The notes beneath the pieces are model-generated. The model saw nothing but the letters and a program-made list of their open reading frames with translations, made no database searches and was not told the origin of the DNA. A stretch of 64,000 bases of DNA from Pelagadaptatus sp034112445 (GTDB lineage: Bacteria > Pseudomonadota > Gammaproteobacteria > Pseudomonadales > Cellvibrionaceae), in assembly GCA_034112445.1 (NCBI GenBank), contig JAWUVI010000014.1, positions 392,200 through 456,199 of the forward strand, in the 5' to 3' direction. Below, piece after piece: positions 1 to 7,945 of the stretch. Made by a program: the position numbers and the translations under genes. Each line of letters begins with the position of its first letter. Within the stretch, counting starts at the first letter, position 1.

Positions 1-212
1 CCCATTTCACTTCTAGGAAGATAAAAATGAATGGCATTAGACGACGTGATCTGGATGAAAGCATCGTGATAATAAGTTTCACTTAATTCCGAGTTATCTG
101 TAGTGACAGGTGCGGCAGCGTGTCCTGAAAATGGGAACCCAATGACTAAGCCGCCGCCTGCGGCACTGATCATTTTCAAAAAGTCTCGGCGAGAGGTGTT
201 AACAGATTTCAT
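1..212 (-). CDS. Molybdopterin-binding oxidoreductase large subunit, N-terminal part (IorB-like), partial
   Basis: Only the first 70 or so codons lie in the window; the gene runs off the left edge. The protein begins MKSVNTSRRDFLKMISAAGG, a clear twin-arginine (TAT) signal with the RRDFLK motif, followed by a hydrophobic stretch and an AxA-like site, so the enzyme should be exported folded with its cofactor. The start ATG overlaps the stop of the 2Fe-2S subunit gene upstream (ATGA), which points to translational coupling. Known family: the large subunit of isoquinoline 1-oxidoreductase-type molybdenum hydroxylases carries a TAT leader and pairs with a small ferredoxin-like subunit. The substrate cannot be told from this piece; aldehyde oxidation is another possibility. 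Confidence 0.75.
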   Translation of the reverse strand, partial: MKSVNTSRRDFLKMISAAGGGLVIGFPFSGHAAAPVTTDNSELSETYYHDAFIQITSSNAIHFYLPRSEM

Positions 213-742
213 GTTAAGGCCTCCGGTGAGTTTGTTGAGGCGGGTGTGGAAGCAGAGGGAGTGTAATAAGCTACGCCCCCGTTGGCTTGAATAGCTGATG
301 CGGCATCCTTTATCGCTTGTTTTATTCTTGGGTAGGTACCGCAGCGGCAAATATTGCCCTGCATTGCTCTATCAATTTCACTGTCGGTTGGCGCATTATT
401 GTTTGTGAGCAAAGCGCTGGCTGCCATGATTTGCCCCGATTGGCAGTAGCCACACTGTGGTACGCTGCGATCAACCCAAGCTTGCTGTACTAGATGGATG
501 GTATCTTTGGGAGATATTCCCTCAATGGTGGTTATGTTACTGCCTTCTGCAGCCGCTATGGGGTATATACAGGTTCTTATGGCCTCACCATTAAGGTGCA
601 TGGTGCAAGCACCGCATAACCCCATACCGCATCCAAACTTAGAGCCTTTTAATTTAAAGTAATCTCGAATCACCCATAATAAAGGTGTGTCAGGACTGGC
701 ATCGGTTGAAACAGATTGACCATTGAGTTCAAAACTTATCAT
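209..742 (-). CDS. (2Fe-2S)-binding subunit of a molybdenum hydroxylase (IorA-like)
   Basis: A 177-residue small subunit of the xanthine oxidase family. Residues 1-75 form a plant-type ferredoxin domain with cysteines C38, C43, C46 and C58 (GCGMGLCGAC then RTC). The second, all-helical 2Fe-2S domain has C97, C100 (QCGYCQSGQ) and C132, C134 (ICRCGTY). All eight ligands are present. The family passes electrons from the molybdenum centre of the large subunit to an acceptor. The length fits the family and the C-terminal tail is low complexity (Ser/Thr/Pro/Ala). It is the first gene of an operon with the TAT-leader large subunit, overlapping it by four bases. There is no FAD subunit next to it in the window, which fits the two-subunit IorAB type rather than three-subunit xanthine dehydrogenase. 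Confidence 0.88.
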   Translation of the reverse strand: MISFELNGQSVSTDASPDTPLLWVIRDYFKLKGSKFGCGMGLCGACTMHLNGEAIRTCIYPIAAAEGSNITTIEGISPKDTIHLVQQAWVDRSVPQCGYCQSGQIMAASALLTNNNAPTDSEIDRAMQGNICRCGTYPRIKQAIKDAASAIQANGGVAYYTPSASTPASTNSPEALT

Positions 743-949
743 GCTGTTATCTCAGGTTTGTACTGCGAGGGGTGAACAGGGCATACAAAGATTTTAGTGT
801 TAAAACGTTATATATTAAATAAACTTTACCAAAGCAATGAAAAACATTTATTTATCAATGGGTTAGAGCTGTTACTTAATGTGCTAGAGTCTTAAAAATA
901 TTTACACTATCGGGATTCTATGGGAATGTACGTTTGGTGGAGTAAATAT

Positions 950-1006
950 ATGTTTAGAATCAATAAGTTACTGGCGGCTATTCATGTAGCTATAGCTCTA
1001 AAATAA
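950..1006 (+). CDS. Possible 18-residue peptide
   Basis: A short frame encoding MFRINKLLAAIHVAIALK lies just upstream of the RNase H-like gene. Its support is a good ribosome-binding site (GGTGGAG at 936-942, seven bases before ATG) and a stop 18 bases before the next gene's ATG. The peptide is basic at both ends with a hydrophobic middle, so it could be a small membrane peptide or merely a translated leader coupled to the next gene. I recognise no family. A frame this short can occur by chance. Confidence 0.3.
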   Translation: MFRINKLLAAIHVAIALK

Positions 1007-1024
1007 TAAGGTTAACGTAACATA

Positions 1025-1546
1025 ATGCATGACTATTTATTATTCACCGATGCCAGTGTTAATAATTCAAGTAATAACGGGGTCGGTGGTTTTTTAATGA
1101 TCGAAGCTGAGCGGTTAATAGGCATTAATGCTGGGAGTCTTAAGCACCTTAATGAATCAATCGTATTGCAGCGCTTTAAAGAAACCAGCTCAACAAAATT
1201 AGAGTTACAAACCTTACTGTGGGCGTTGACTGAAATTAACCCTTATATCTGCGATCGTGAATATCAATTAACGGTGTATACCGATTCGCAAAACATTATT
1301 AGCTTACCTAATAGACGCACTCGAATTGAGGCTAATGATTATTTATCCCGTACAAACAAACGCCTAAACAACCAAGTTTTATATCAAAGGTTTTACGCTG
1401 CGATAGACTCGCATCCATTTACATTGATAAAAGTGAAAGGTCATCAGTCACAAAAGTCTAAAACATCGGTGGATATAGTATTTAGCTTGGTTGATAAAGC
1501 GACTCGATTAGCTCAGCGTAATGATACAAAGTGTGATCTCTCATGA
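1025..1546 (+). CDS. RNase HI-like protein
   Basis: A 173-residue protein of the RNase H fold. The four acidic catalytic positions can all be placed: D9 (FTDAS), E60 (TKLEL), D87 (YTDSQN) and D157 (VDKATRLA), with the helper histidine H140 in KVKGHQ. RNase HI cuts the RNA strand of RNA:DNA hybrids. It is longer than the usual 150-residue rnhA product and has a divergent centre (98-125), so this is probably a paralogue, not the housekeeping enzyme. The next gene on the same strand is the RNA helicase-like hrpB, starting 39 bases downstream. Confidence 0.72.
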   Translation: MHDYLLFTDASVNNSSNNGVGGFLMIEAERLIGINAGSLKHLNESIVLQRFKETSSTKLELQTLLWALTEINPYICDREYQLTVYTDSQNIISLPNRRTRIEANDYLSRTNKRLNNQVLYQRFYAAIDSHPFTLIKVKGHQSQKSKTSVDIVFSLVDKATRLAQRNDTKCDLS

Positions 1547-1585
1547 AAATCGAACAATTATGTTGTGTAGTCCCTAGAGGTTCTT

Positions 1586-4096
1586 TTGTTACCTATAACT
1601 GAATTTTTACCGCAAGTATCTAACCTGCTGTCAGCGGGTTGTAATCTAGTGCTGCAAGCAGAGCCTGGAGCAGGCAAGTCTACCGCCTTGCCTTTAAGTT
1701 TGATTGGCGCGGATTGGCTCGAAGGTAAGAAAATTTTAATGCTTGAGCCTCGGCGAGTTGCGGCTAAATCTATTGCCCATTATTTGGCCTGTCAGCTTGG
1801 GGAAAAGGTTGGTCAGCGTATTGGTTATCAGATAAAAAACGACAGGAAAATATCGAAAGATACGGTACTTGAGATAGTTACTGAAGGAATCCTAACCCGA
1901 AGGCTTCAGGGGGATCCTGAAATCTCGGATATTGGGTTAATCATATTTGATGAGTTCCATGAGCGGTCTATCCATGCTGACTTATCCCTCTTGCTATGCC
2001 TTGAAATACAACAAACCATCCGTGAAGACCTAAAATTGCTCGTCATGTCAGCCACCATTGATACGAGGCTAGTGTCACGCTATATGGGTGACGCCACTAT
2101 TATTGAATGTCCTGGTCGAGCATTTCCAGTATCGGTTAACCACACCTGCTCTAATAAAGAACCATTAGTAAATCAGGTTATAACTGCCCTGAGGTCTGTC
2201 CTGCTAGAGGATGTGCCCGGTGATGTATTGGTTTTTTTGCCCGGGCAGGCAGATATCAATAAGTGCATCGAAGCGGCTAATGAATCATTTCAATCAGAAT
2301 CAAATTTACTGCTTCTACCGCTGTATGGCGGCCTGCCTTTATCTCAACAAGAGAAGGCTCTTATGCCTAGCCCAGATGGAAACAGGCGAATTATTTTCAC
2401 CACCAACATTGCTGAAACCAGCCTAACTATAGAGGGTGTCACCTGTGTGATTGATAGTGGCCTGGAAAAGGTGCTTGTCTATGACCCAAAAAGTGGCATG
2501 AGTCGGCTTGAGACAGCCTATATATCAAAGGCTTCCGCGGAACAACGTAAAGGCCGTGCTGGCCGGACTCAAACAGGTAGATGTGTGCGCTTATGGGATG
2601 AGCAAAAGCATAGATCCCTTAAAGACTTTCAGGAAGAAGAAATACTATCGGCTGATTTATCCGGCGTGCTGCTTGAACTCTCTCTTTGGGGGGCGGGAGA
2701 TTATGACGATATCAATTGGTTGACTCCTCCGCCTAGACCTCACTATGAATCAGCACAAAGCACGCTGATAGCGTTAGGAATGAATGATGCTAATAACAAG
2801 TTGACTGACCTCGGTAATCGAGCAGTGAGTATTGGGCTTTCACCAAGGCTTGCTGCCATGCTGCTACAGGCAGGCAGTTTGGTAGAGCAGGGGATAGCAT
2901 GTGAGCTTTCCGCACTATTATCTGATAGGGATATATTCCACCATAACAGTGGGGTTGATATCACTGCCCGACTGCTTGCAGTACAAGAATATAAGCTCAA
3001 TAGAAAGTCCGCTTTACAGTCATACCCACTCAAACGCTTGGCTGTAGAACAGCTCTTAGTAAGTTCTGGAACTCACAGAAAGCAGCTTAACCTTGATAGA
3101 GCAGTAGACGGTTTTTCGTTAAGTGAATTGCAGACTTATATCGCTAAGCTATTGCTATACGCCTATCCCGATAGGCTGGCTTGCAGGCGCGCAAGCACTG
3201 GCGGACGTTATCAGCTTTCAAATGGAAAGGGTGTATTTCTGTTTGATGATGATCCATTGTTTGGAAGTGCATGGTTAATTGTTGCCGATTGCGATGCTCA
3301 AAAGAAAGAAGGGCGTATATACAGTGCCGCTGGTATTGCCACGGAAACTGTATGGGACTGCCTTGGAGATAAGATAAAAGAAAAAAATACTTATGAATTT
3401 GATGCGGCTAAAAAGAAAATTTCGGCGCGTAGAGTGTCTCAATATGGTGCCATTGAGTTGAAAACCTCCGTCATTTCAAAAATCCCTCGGGAGATATTTA
3501 ATCATTGCCTCCAGCAAGCTTTTCAAGTCTGTGGCTTAGAGTTGTTAAATTGGACTGCGAAATGTGAACGTTATATTGCTAGGGCTCAGTGGCTTGGAGA
3601 GTATGTAGATACTTTTCCGAAGATATCTAAAGAGGCACTGCTTACGAGCTTGGATGATTGGCTATTTCCATATCTAACAGAAATTAATACGATATCCGGA
3701 CTTAAAAAAATTAATCTATACGAGTTATTGCTGGGCAAATTATCTTGGGAGCAGCAGCAGTTACTCCTCTCAGAAGCACCTACAGAATATATAACACCGA
3801 GCAACAAAACAGTTCCTATAGTTTATGACCCGCAGCAAGGGCCTACAGTATCCGTGCAATTGCAGGAGATGTTTGGTCAGATCGAATCACCTCGCATAGG
3901 GGGTGGAATGGTTCCGCTTAGATTTGAATTGTTATCACCAGCACGGCGTCCTATTCAAACTACGAGCGACTTAGAAAACTTCTGGAAATCATCGTACTTT
4001 GATGTCGCCAAGGACATGAGAGGCAAATACCCTAAACACAGGTGGCCAGAACAGCCAATGCTTGAAAAAGCGGGTAAATCGATAAAGCGCAAATAA
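1586..4096 (+). CDS. hrpB: ATP-dependent helicase HrpB
   Basis: An 836-residue DEAH-family helicase, close to the usual HrpB length. Motifs in order: Walker A EPGAGKST (about 26-33), DEFH box (122-125), SAT (155-157), and the arginine-finger motif QRKGRAGRTQTGR in the second RecA domain (about 315-327), then the HA2 region and a long HrpB-type C-terminal domain. The biological role of HrpB is poorly defined; it is thought to act on RNA. The start is TTG: an upstream in-frame stop at 1568-1570 closes the frame, no ATG is available before the motif I region, and AGAGG (1576-1580) sits five bases before the TTG. Confidence 0.92.
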   Translation: MLPITEFLPQVSNLLSAGCNLVLQAEPGAGKSTALPLSLIGADWLEGKKILMLEPRRVAAKSIAHYLACQLGEKVGQRIGYQIKNDRKISKDTVLEIVTEGILTRRLQGDPEISDIGLIIFDEFHERSIHADLSLLLCLEIQQTIREDLKLLVMSATIDTRLVSRYMGDATIIECPGRAFPVSVNHTCSNKEPLVNQVITALRSVLLEDVPGDVLVFLPGQADINKCIEAANESFQSESNLLLLPLYGGLPLSQQEKALMPSPDGNRRIIFTTNIAETSLTIEGVTCVIDSGLEKVLVYDPKSGMSRLETAYISKASAEQRKGRAGRTQTGRCVRLWDEQKHRSLKDFQEEEILSADLSGVLLELSLWGAGDYDDINWLTPPPRPHYESAQSTLIALGMNDANNKLTDLGNRAVSIGLSPRLAAMLLQAGSLVEQGIACELSALLSDRDIFHHNSGVDITARLLAVQEYKLNRKSALQSYPLKRLAVEQLLVSSGTHRKQLNLDRAVDGFSLSELQTYIAKLLLYAYPDRLACRRASTGGRYQLSNGKGVFLFDDDPLFGSAWLIVADCDAQKKEGRIYSAAGIATETVWDCLGDKIKEKNTYEFDAAKKKISARRVSQYGAIELKTSVISKIPREIFNHCLQQAFQVCGLELLNWTAKCERYIARAQWLGEYVDTFPKISKEALLTSLDDWLFPYLTEINTISGLKKINLYELLLGKLSWEQQQLLLSEAPTEYITPSNKTVPIVYDPQQGPTVSVQLQEMFGQIESPRIGGGMVPLRFELLSPARRPIQTTSDLENFWKSSYFDVAKDMRGKYPKHRWPEQPMLEKAGKSIKRK

Positions 4097-4316
4097 CATA
4101 CATAATCGCTAAAGCTATGCGTATAGATATCCGAATTCAAATAAAACCTAATAATATCAATAGGTTAGAATTGAAAGTTAATGTTGGTATATTTGCTGAA
4201 CAACCAGCCAAATTTAACATAATGTAAGCTTGGGGGGCGCTGCTTGGTGTCGGTATTAATCGCACAATCAGTATGAAAAGTATTGACGCTACCTTTACCC
4301 TAATTCTTAAGTGCTG

Positions 4317-5429
4317 TTAGTTTTCGCTGGGCCACGTACCGTCGATATTTCGCTTAATAAACGGTATGGAATACCAGTAAAACCGGTTTGGCTCGTCTGA
4401 TGGTGCGGAACAATTAAAACGCGTTCTCCCACTGGTCAGTGGCTTTTTAGCTTTAAAACGAACTAAAGAAGCGGAAACAGTGTCTTTATGGCTTGCTCCT
4501 TGTTGACTCACAAAACACCTGAGTGACTGTATAAGAGCTGGATTATCTAAGGAAAACTCCACTATAGGTGTTGCAAGCTCTGCAGGTAACAAGCCGTCTT
4601 TTAATACCTTTCCATCATCAGACCGAACTGTTATCGCTTTAAAAGGTAGCGGTCGCGACACGAGCTTGGTTTTAAAATCTCTCAGGTTTCCATATTCACC
4701 GCCCATAGGATACCTGGGGATATCTGTCAATTGACCAAAGCCAACCGCACCCGAGTGTTGCCCCATCGCGAGATAACCTTGTTGCTCGAGGAGCGCTTGA
4801 AGTTCTATATTGTATTCACCATATGGGTAGCTAAACACTTTGTAGTGGTGCCCCGTTTCTTCACGGATTCGATTTTCAGCGTCATCTATTTCACGCAGAG
4901 TAAGAGAACGCCATAAAAGCTCATTATCAGGAGTGAGCTTGCGAGCTAAATGTGAATGACTGACTGAATGGTTGGCGATACTGGCGCCATGGGCGGACAT
5001 TATGCGAACTTGTTCCCAATTAAGAAAACCTTTGATCTTTTGGTCAAGTGCTTTCGTATTGGCAAAGAGGGTAAAGGGAAATTGTTTTTGTTTTAGAATG
5101 GGGAATGCCTGAGTGAAAACAGAACTGTAGCTATCATCAAATGTGATAAGTACCGCTTTGTCTGGAAGAACAGTTTTTTGTCGAATCATTTTCTGTACTT
5201 CGTCCAGGCTTAGTACCGAGTAGTTCATTTTTTTAATGGTCTGCATGTGTTCAGAGAATAGAGCTGGGGAAGTACTTGTAATCGCTGGAGTTATATCACT
5301 GACATGGTGGTATTGGAGGATAACCAATGCTGTTGATGTCACCGGATACAACAGAAATGTGGCGACAAAAACACTTGCCGTAAATTTCACCCATACGTTT
5401 CGACGTGTATTCGACACTGATTTTTTCAA
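4317..5429 (-). CDS. Polysaccharide deacetylase family protein
   Basis: A 370-residue NodB-domain protein. An N-terminal hydrophobic segment (about 14-34) is a signal peptide or anchor, placing the protein in the periplasm or inner membrane. The domain opens with LQYHHVS (39-45); the metal and catalytic motifs are TFDD (96-99) and H154-x3-H158 in NHSVSHSH. Members remove N-acetyl groups from polysaccharides, and some act in exopolysaccharide export (PgaB N-terminal domain). The C-terminal 100 residues contain two cysteines (C in LRCFVS and FNCSAP) that could form a disulphide. Start is TTG, preceded by AAAGGAA eight bases upstream; no better start exists. No polysaccharide gene cluster lies nearby, so the substrate is unknown. 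Confidence 0.82.
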   Translation of the reverse strand: MKKSVSNTRRNVWVKFTASVFVATFLLYPVTSTALVILQYHHVSDITPAITSTSPALFSEHMQTIKKMNYSVLSLDEVQKMIRQKTVLPDKAVLITFDDSYSSVFTQAFPILKQKQFPFTLFANTKALDQKIKGFLNWEQVRIMSAHGASIANHSVSHSHLARKLTPDNELLWRSLTLREIDDAENRIREETGHHYKVFSYPYGEYNIELQALLEQQGYLAMGQHSGAVGFGQLTDIPRYPMGGEYGNLRDFKTKLVSRPLPFKAITVRSDDGKVLKDGLLPAELATPIVEFSLDNPALIQSLRCFVSQQGASHKDTVSASLVRFKAKKPLTSGRTRFNCSAPSDEPNRFYWYSIPFIKRNIDGTWPSEN

Positions 5430-5475
5430 ATATATTTCCTTTGGTTTTGTTTGGGTAAAGTTAAAGTCGCCCTAA

Positions 5476-5640
5476 TCACACTTGATTAAGCCAAAGTTCA
5501 GGTAAAAAAATACAAGCCATCTCAGCAAGTTGGGTTCTGTCATCATCAAGCAGCTGAAAAATACTTCTACAGTAATCCAGAGTAATAGCAAAGCCCCAAA
5601 AGCCCAAGGCCGAATACTGATGTTTTATTAGGATAATCGT
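5476..5640 (-). pseudogene. Possible gene remnant
   Basis: An open frame of about 55 codons without a usable ATG ends 47 bases upstream of the deacetylase start. It reads like protein (it contains FWGFAITLDYCRSIF and LDDDRTQLAEMACIF) but is closed upstream by in-frame stops. I do not recognise the family. It may be the C-terminal end of a decayed gene, or chance. Confidence 0.2.
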
Positions 5641-5663
5641 TTAAGTTAGGTGCTTATCCTAAT
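5627..5663. repeat. Inverted repeat, 10-bp perfect arms
   Basis: ATTAGGATAA at 5627-5636 is matched by TTATCCTAAT at 5654-5663 with a 17-base loop. It lies in the 469-base gap between the deacetylase and the solute-binding protein genes, at the edge of the putative gene remnant. There is no T-tract, so it is not a standard terminator. It could be an operator or part of a lost mobile element. Confidence 0.5.
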
Positions 5664-5779
5664 CGAATCGAAATTCTTTTATCCTTAACGCTAAAGCCGG
5701 TCCTCACAATACTATACTTCGCATAATGTATATTATGTTAAATTTAATATTGTTTAAGGATGTGGGCATACGGCGTTAT

Positions 5780-5806
5780 CTGACCCCTTCATAGGCTGAC
5801 CCCTTC
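5780..5806. repeat. Direct repeat CTGACCCCTTC (two copies)
   Basis: The 11-mer CTGACCCCTTC occurs at 5780-5790 and 5796-5806, separated by five bases. Short CTGACCCC strings are familiar near REP-associated transposases in proteobacteria, so this may be debris of such an element; no transposase frame is left here. Confidence 0.35.
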
Positions 5807-5898
5807 TGATCAATGTTACGGATACATCTTGCAAGGAATGTTCTAGGCTCTAACGCTAAACATTTGAAGCTGGGGAACTTTGTGCAGGTCAATAATAT

Positions 5899-6630
5899 TT
5901 ATTTGTTAGATGAACTTGGGAGTTCAATTGGTTTAAGTAATTTAAGTTCACGTGCAAGAGGTTCAGCGAGGTGAGATTTTTTTATATTTAAGTATGGGTA
6001 ATAATTTAAATTCTTAATGTCGCCTAGATAATATAGCTTTAAATTGTTTTCTATTATTATCGGCTCAACGGTAAATCGATCGCCTACAAAATAAGAAATC
6101 CGACCGGCTAAAGTCATTTTGACTCCGCTTGAAACTGTACGTAAAGCAATGGTTTTTGTTGTGCCAAATGACTCTAGTAGGTTCTTTGTAATCAGATTTC
6201 CCTTTAGGTAACCAACTGGATAGTTAGGGGTTACTGAATTGATGAAAAAATCTTTGAGTGTTTTGCCTTTATTGGCGCTCCATACCCCAATAGTCCCACC
6301 AGCAACAATTGGTGCTTCTACACGGATCAAGTTAGTTGTGTCTTCAAAAGTAGATAAATTAAACGGGCGTCCGCAGACACCATCGGAGGCGCCTGATTGT
6401 GCGGAATGAAGTGCTCTTTGTTGAGGCTCTATTTTGTAATCAAAATCTAACCCAAGATTAACAAAGGCTTGGGTCATTTTTTGTTTACCTAAAATGATAA
6501 TGTCAGATGATATGTCTTGGGAGCATGTCATAACAATTTTATCTCTTGCATCAACGCTTTGAATGCAAAGCAAAAGTAGAGATAACGTTATTAATCGTCT
6601 GTGTCTGTATATCATGCCGATTTTTTGCAT
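5899..6630 (-). CDS. Orphan periplasmic solute-binding protein (SBP_bac_3-like)
   Basis: A 243-residue protein with a Sec signal peptide (hydrophobic LITLSLLLLC core, cleavage probably after VDA near residue 28) and the sequence character of family 3 solute-binding proteins or the related orphan sensors: IVMTCSQDISSD at the mature start, then conserved-looking DGVCGRPF and PVGYLKGNL. No permease or ATPase gene is adjacent, as is common for this class in marine gammaproteobacteria, so the ligand and partner are unknown. Two cysteines of the mature part (in MTCSQ and DGVCG) may pair. The start could also be the Met at residue 6; neither has a strong ribosome-binding site. Confidence 0.65.
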   Translation of the reverse strand: MQKIGMIYRHRRLITLSLLLLCIQSVDARDKIVMTCSQDISSDIIILGKQKMTQAFVNLGLDFDYKIEPQQRALHSAQSGASDGVCGRPFNLSTFEDTTNLIRVEAPIVAGGTIGVWSANKGKTLKDFFINSVTPNYPVGYLKGNLITKNLLESFGTTKTIALRTVSSGVKMTLAGRISYFVGDRFTVEPIIIENNLKLYYLGDIKNLNYYPYLNIKKSHLAEPLARELKLLKPIELPSSSNK

Positions 6631-6753
6631 CCGAAAATTTGTATGTCTAAATAATAGAAGGTTTCCGATTTATTGTATGTGTTCAATAATTCATTGATGC
6701 TATAAATCTTTCGTGTATTTATCTATAAACTCGTTTAAACAATAATCGTCAAT

Positions 6754-7944
6754 CTAAGGATTCTGCCGCAGAGCCAGCACGGGGTTCAATTTCGCTGCCT
6801 GAGTGGCAGGCCATAAACCCGCTAAAACACCAATTATTACCGCAATGGATAATGCTATACCTATTTCGAACCATTGCCATTCTAATGGCACCCAAAATCC
6901 AACGACCACAACCACAAAGCCGCCCGCTAAAATGCCGCAGCTACCTCCTAGTAACGACAGTAATGCTGACTCACTTACAAACAGCCACCATAAGGTTTGA
7001 TGGGACATACCTAAAGCTCTAAGTAGTCCAATCTCTTGAGTCCGCTCGCGTACAGTGATAAATAAAATTGTAATAATTCCCACACACCCAACCAATAGCG
7101 ATATAACACCTAGGCCCCCTGCTGCGTACTTCAAAATCAACAAAATACGATCTAATACGGCAAGCATGTCGTCTTGTGTCATGATGGTAAAATCTTCATT
7201 ACCATGACGTGCCATTAAGCGCCTATGGACTTGCTGACTGATTGCCTTAGAAGAAGTCCCTTCACGATAAAAAATATCAACTTCCATCAAGCTGTTGCGG
7301 TTGAATAACTGCAGGCCTAACTGTGCGGGGATAAAAATAATATCGTCCAAATCAAGCCCTAGAAACTGGCCTTTAGGAGCGGTTACCCCAATAATTCGAA
7401 AGCGTCTGCCTCCTACATGCAACCATTCACCCTCGGCTTTACCTTGGGCAAACAGTTCGTGCTTAATCTTGTGCCCTAAGACAACATAGGGGCGTGGGTT
7501 CTTCCAGTTATCGTCTGGGAGAAAAGACCCTGAGGCGAGAGTCATTGCCCAGGCCTTATCCATTCCTGCCGCTACGCCAGCTATATTGGTATAACGGCTT
7601 AGGCGCCCCGATTTAACCTGACCAGATCCAAACGTGACTGGTATCACAGCTTCAACAAAAGCTAACCGCTTCAAGTCTTGGGCATCCGCCAAACTCAAGG
7701 GACGCTTGGTTGCTAGAAGGCTACCCAAGCCAAAGGTTTCTGTCTTGCCAGGAGTTATTGCGATGATACGAGTACCAAACTGAGTAAATTCTTTTAATAC
7801 AAATTGACGTACGCCCTCGCCTAACGAGTTCAATATAACAACTGAAAAGATACCAATGGCTATGCCCAGTATTGATAAAGCACTACGAGTGCGTTGTGCA
7901 ACAACCGCTTTAAATATCCACCAGATAGCGTCTTTAAAGGACAT
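6754..7944 (-). CDS. MacB-like ABC transporter permease (second permease)
   Basis: A 396-residue inner-membrane permease of the MacB/FtsX type. It has one N-terminal transmembrane segment (about 20-40), a periplasmic MacB_PCD domain (about 45-235) and a C-terminal FtsX domain with three membrane segments (about 275-385). The hallmark RTQEIGLLRALG coupling helix is at about 305-316. It lies one base after the first permease gene and is the last gene of the operon: fusion protein, ATPase, permease, permease. Two different permeases may make a heterodimer. The family exports macrolides, peptides or lipoprotein-like substrates; the substrate here is not apparent. Confidence 0.88.
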   Translation of the reverse strand: MSFKDAIWWIFKAVVAQRTRSALSILGIAIGIFSVVILNSLGEGVRQFVLKEFTQFGTRIIAITPGKTETFGLGSLLATKRPLSLADAQDLKRLAFVEAVIPVTFGSGQVKSGRLSRYTNIAGVAAGMDKAWAMTLASGSFLPDDNWKNPRPYVVLGHKIKHELFAQGKAEGEWLHVGGRRFRIIGVTAPKGQFLGLDLDDIIFIPAQLGLQLFNRNSLMEVDIFYREGTSSKAISQQVHRRLMARHGNEDFTIMTQDDMLAVLDRILLILKYAAGGLGVISLLVGCVGIITILFITVRERTQEIGLLRALGMSHQTLWWLFVSESALLSLLGGSCGILAGGFVVVVVGFWVPLEWQWFEIGIALSIAVIIGVLAGLWPATQAAKLNPVLALRQNP

Positions 7945-7945
7945 A

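Noticed and set aside
4145..4166. AACCTA/TAGGTT inverted repeat after hrpB as a terminator
   Set aside because: Six-base AT-rich arms with no T-tract; too weak to call.
4117..4227. 36-codon ATG frame after hrpB
   Set aside because: No ribosome-binding site, no recognisable motif, and the AT-rich composition makes such frames common by chance.
5813..5971. 52-codon frame on the plus strand overlapping the end of the solute-binding protein gene
   Set aside because: It has no ribosome-binding site and about half is antisense to a real gene; no family recognised.
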